From contig JANYLL010000253.1 in assembly GCA_025357895.1 (NCBI GenBank), forward strand, positions 1 to 15,486: a stretch of DNA of 15,486 bases. The letters are read 5' to 3'. Below the pieces are notes generated by a model. That model had not been told where the DNA came from, ran no database searches, and saw only the letters and a list, made by a program, of their open reading frames with translations. Below, piece by piece: positions 14,675 through 15,486 of this stretch (positions within the stretch are counted from its first letter, which is position 1; each line of letters starts with the position of its first letter). The DNA is from Ignavibacteriota bacterium (GTDB taxonomy: Bacteria > Bacteroidota > Ignavibacteria > Palsa-1295). Made by a program: the position numbers and the translations under genes.

Positions 14675-15250
14675 TTACATCTTGTCTTTGATAGCTTTTG
14701 CCATATCCATGTGATGCATTAGTGCAGGAAGCGTTTTTGTTGCCCATGCTTTTACATCAGCATCTTTGCTGTCTTTTGCCATTCCTTCGAAATCGCTGAC
14801 GGCATCTTTATGATCGCTTACCATCTGATCCATATATGCTTTATCAAAATCCTTACCGGTTTTCTTTGCCATATCGTCATAGGTCTTCTGGTTTTTCTCG
14901 CCTAAAGTAGCAGGAAGTGCCATACCTTTTCCGGCTGCCATTGCTGAAAGTTCTTTTCCGGCAGCAGAATGATCTTTAACCATGATCTTTGCAAAATCTT
15001 TTACGTTCTTCGCAGCAGCATTCTTCGCTGCAAGCTCGCTGAGCTTTACTTCGAGCATGCCATTATCGGCTGTCTTGACGGCGAATTTTGTTTCAGCTGT
15101 GAAATCCGGTGCGCCTGATTTTTTAATGGTATCGACGACCGCTTTGTTAGAATCCATTGCTACTTTAGCAGCATCTGTTTCAGTTTTCTTTCCGCAAGAT
15201 ACTAAAGCAAATAAAGCTAAGGCAGAGGTTAGAGAAATAAATGTTTTCAT
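14675..15250 (-). CDS. DUF4142 domain lipoprotein
   Basis: A 191-residue lipoprotein. The signal sequence MKTFISLTSALALFALVSC has the lipobox LVSC with Cys19, followed by GKKTETD. Residues about 50-188 form a four-helix, Ala/Lys-rich domain with the DUF4142 pattern: a first helix ending LAAKNAAAKNVKDFAKIMVKDHSAA, cited as residues near 75-97, then KELSAMAAGKGMALP, DKAYMDQMVSDHKDAVSDF (about 136-154) and a final helix ALMHHMDMAKAI. The two 'MVxDH' histidine sites are typical of this ferritin-like fold. The function of the family is poorly known; members are often stress-linked periplasmic proteins. The gene is a single unit with its own hairpin terminator. Upstream on the minus strand a TTG is followed after 19 bases by an AT-rich TACTATAT, a weak promoter candidate. 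Confidence 0.92.
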   Translation of the reverse strand: MKTFISLTSALALFALVSCGKKTETDAAKVAMDSNKAVVDTIKKSGAPDFTAETKFAVKTADNGMLEVKLSELAAKNAAAKNVKDFAKIMVKDHSAAGKELSAMAAGKGMALPATLGEKNQKTYDDMAKKTGKDFDKAYMDQMVSDHKDAVSDFEGMAKDSKDADVKAWATKTLPALMHHMDMAKAIKDKM

Positions 15251-15396
15251 TTTTGATTATTGTAAGTTGTTAAAATTTTAGGATAATATATATAGTACGA
15301 CATAGTTTGCGGGGAACAAACCCCTTCAATAGTGTGCTATACAAGCAAAATCCGAGATCGGATGTTAATTTTCCAAGTAATTATTTGAATGTTAGT

Positions 15397-15486
15397 ATGA
15401 TCGCGAAAAGAGTTATCCCCTATCTTCTAATTTTTGTTGCACTTAGTTCATCTTTGCTGCTTGCAAAATTAACGTCCGCCCCTTTT
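15397..15486 (+). CDS. N-terminus of an exported protein, cut by the right edge
   Basis: ATG 15397-15399 opens a frame of 30 codons that reaches the window end with no stop. The product begins MIAKRVIPYLLIFVALSSSL, a basic start followed by a hydrophobic stretch, then LLAKLTSAPF. This is a signal peptide or a first membrane helix; the mature part is not visible. Unlike most exported proteins here it has no Ala-Gln cleavage pair in the visible part. Divergent from the DUF4142 gene, with a 146-base AT-rich spacer between. Confidence 0.55.
   Translation, partial: MIAKRVIPYLLIFVALSSSLLLAKLTSAPF

Noticed and set aside
1..15486. CRISPR arrays, transposases, integrases, rRNA or tRNA genes
   Set aside because: None seen: no regularly spaced repeats, no recombinase or transposase motifs, no cloverleaf with a GTTCGA loop.

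Overview
The window looks like chromosomal DNA from a member of the Bacteroidota / Chlorobi-Ignavibacteria side of the FCB group, possibly a Kapaibacteria-like lineage. Four observations support this. Three large exported proteins end in a type IX secretion system (T9SS) type-A C-terminal sorting domain (PNP motif near the start, a YDxLG-like strand, a short basic end). There is a beta-propeller/OmpA-type outer-membrane protein. Nine signal peptides put Gln directly after the predicted signal peptidase I site (the 'Bacteroidetes Q-rule'). Starts generally lack clear Shine-Dalgarno sequences, and several upstream regions carry TAnnTTTG-like -7 boxes. The placement is inference; there is no rRNA or tRNA in the window.

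Layout. Left part, minus strand: (i) the 5' part of an unrecognised secreted protein that runs off the left edge (1-715); (ii) a tight operon read from 4352 down to 882, encoding a PD40-propeller / carboxypeptidase-regulatory-like / OmpA protein followed by two paralogous outer-membrane beta-barrel proteins whose genes overlap as TAATG; (iii) a two-gene operon read from 6743 down to 4531, encoding a small lipoprotein and a T9SS-sorted Asp-box propeller protein; (iv) an eight-helix membrane protein (COG4705-like) with four internal repeats, 6920-7693, preceded by a leader that can fold into a closed multi-stem RNA followed by a U-run.

Right part, mostly plus strand: a divergent gene for a von Willebrand factor A (VWA) protein with an intact MIDAS motif (7935-9479). 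Two tandem paralogous T9SS-sorted Asp-box proteins follow (9524-11212 and 11300-13360). Next is a 147-bp palindromic dispersed-type repeat that supplies a terminator to the upstream gene and the start codon to the downstream DUF2279/YfiM-like gene (13560-14402). Then come a 47-codon secreted mini-ORF that looks like a gene remnant (14474-14617), a hairpin terminator, a minus-strand DUF4142 lipoprotein (14675-15250), and the first 30 codons of another exported protein running off the right edge.

Together the genes describe the cell envelope: propeller-type surface proteins exported by T9SS, an OmpA-type peptidoglycan anchor with partner barrels, and lipoproteins. The T9SS machinery itself is not in the window. 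The least explained items are the structured leader in front of the four-repeat membrane protein, and the repeat element fused to the 5' end of the DUF2279 gene.
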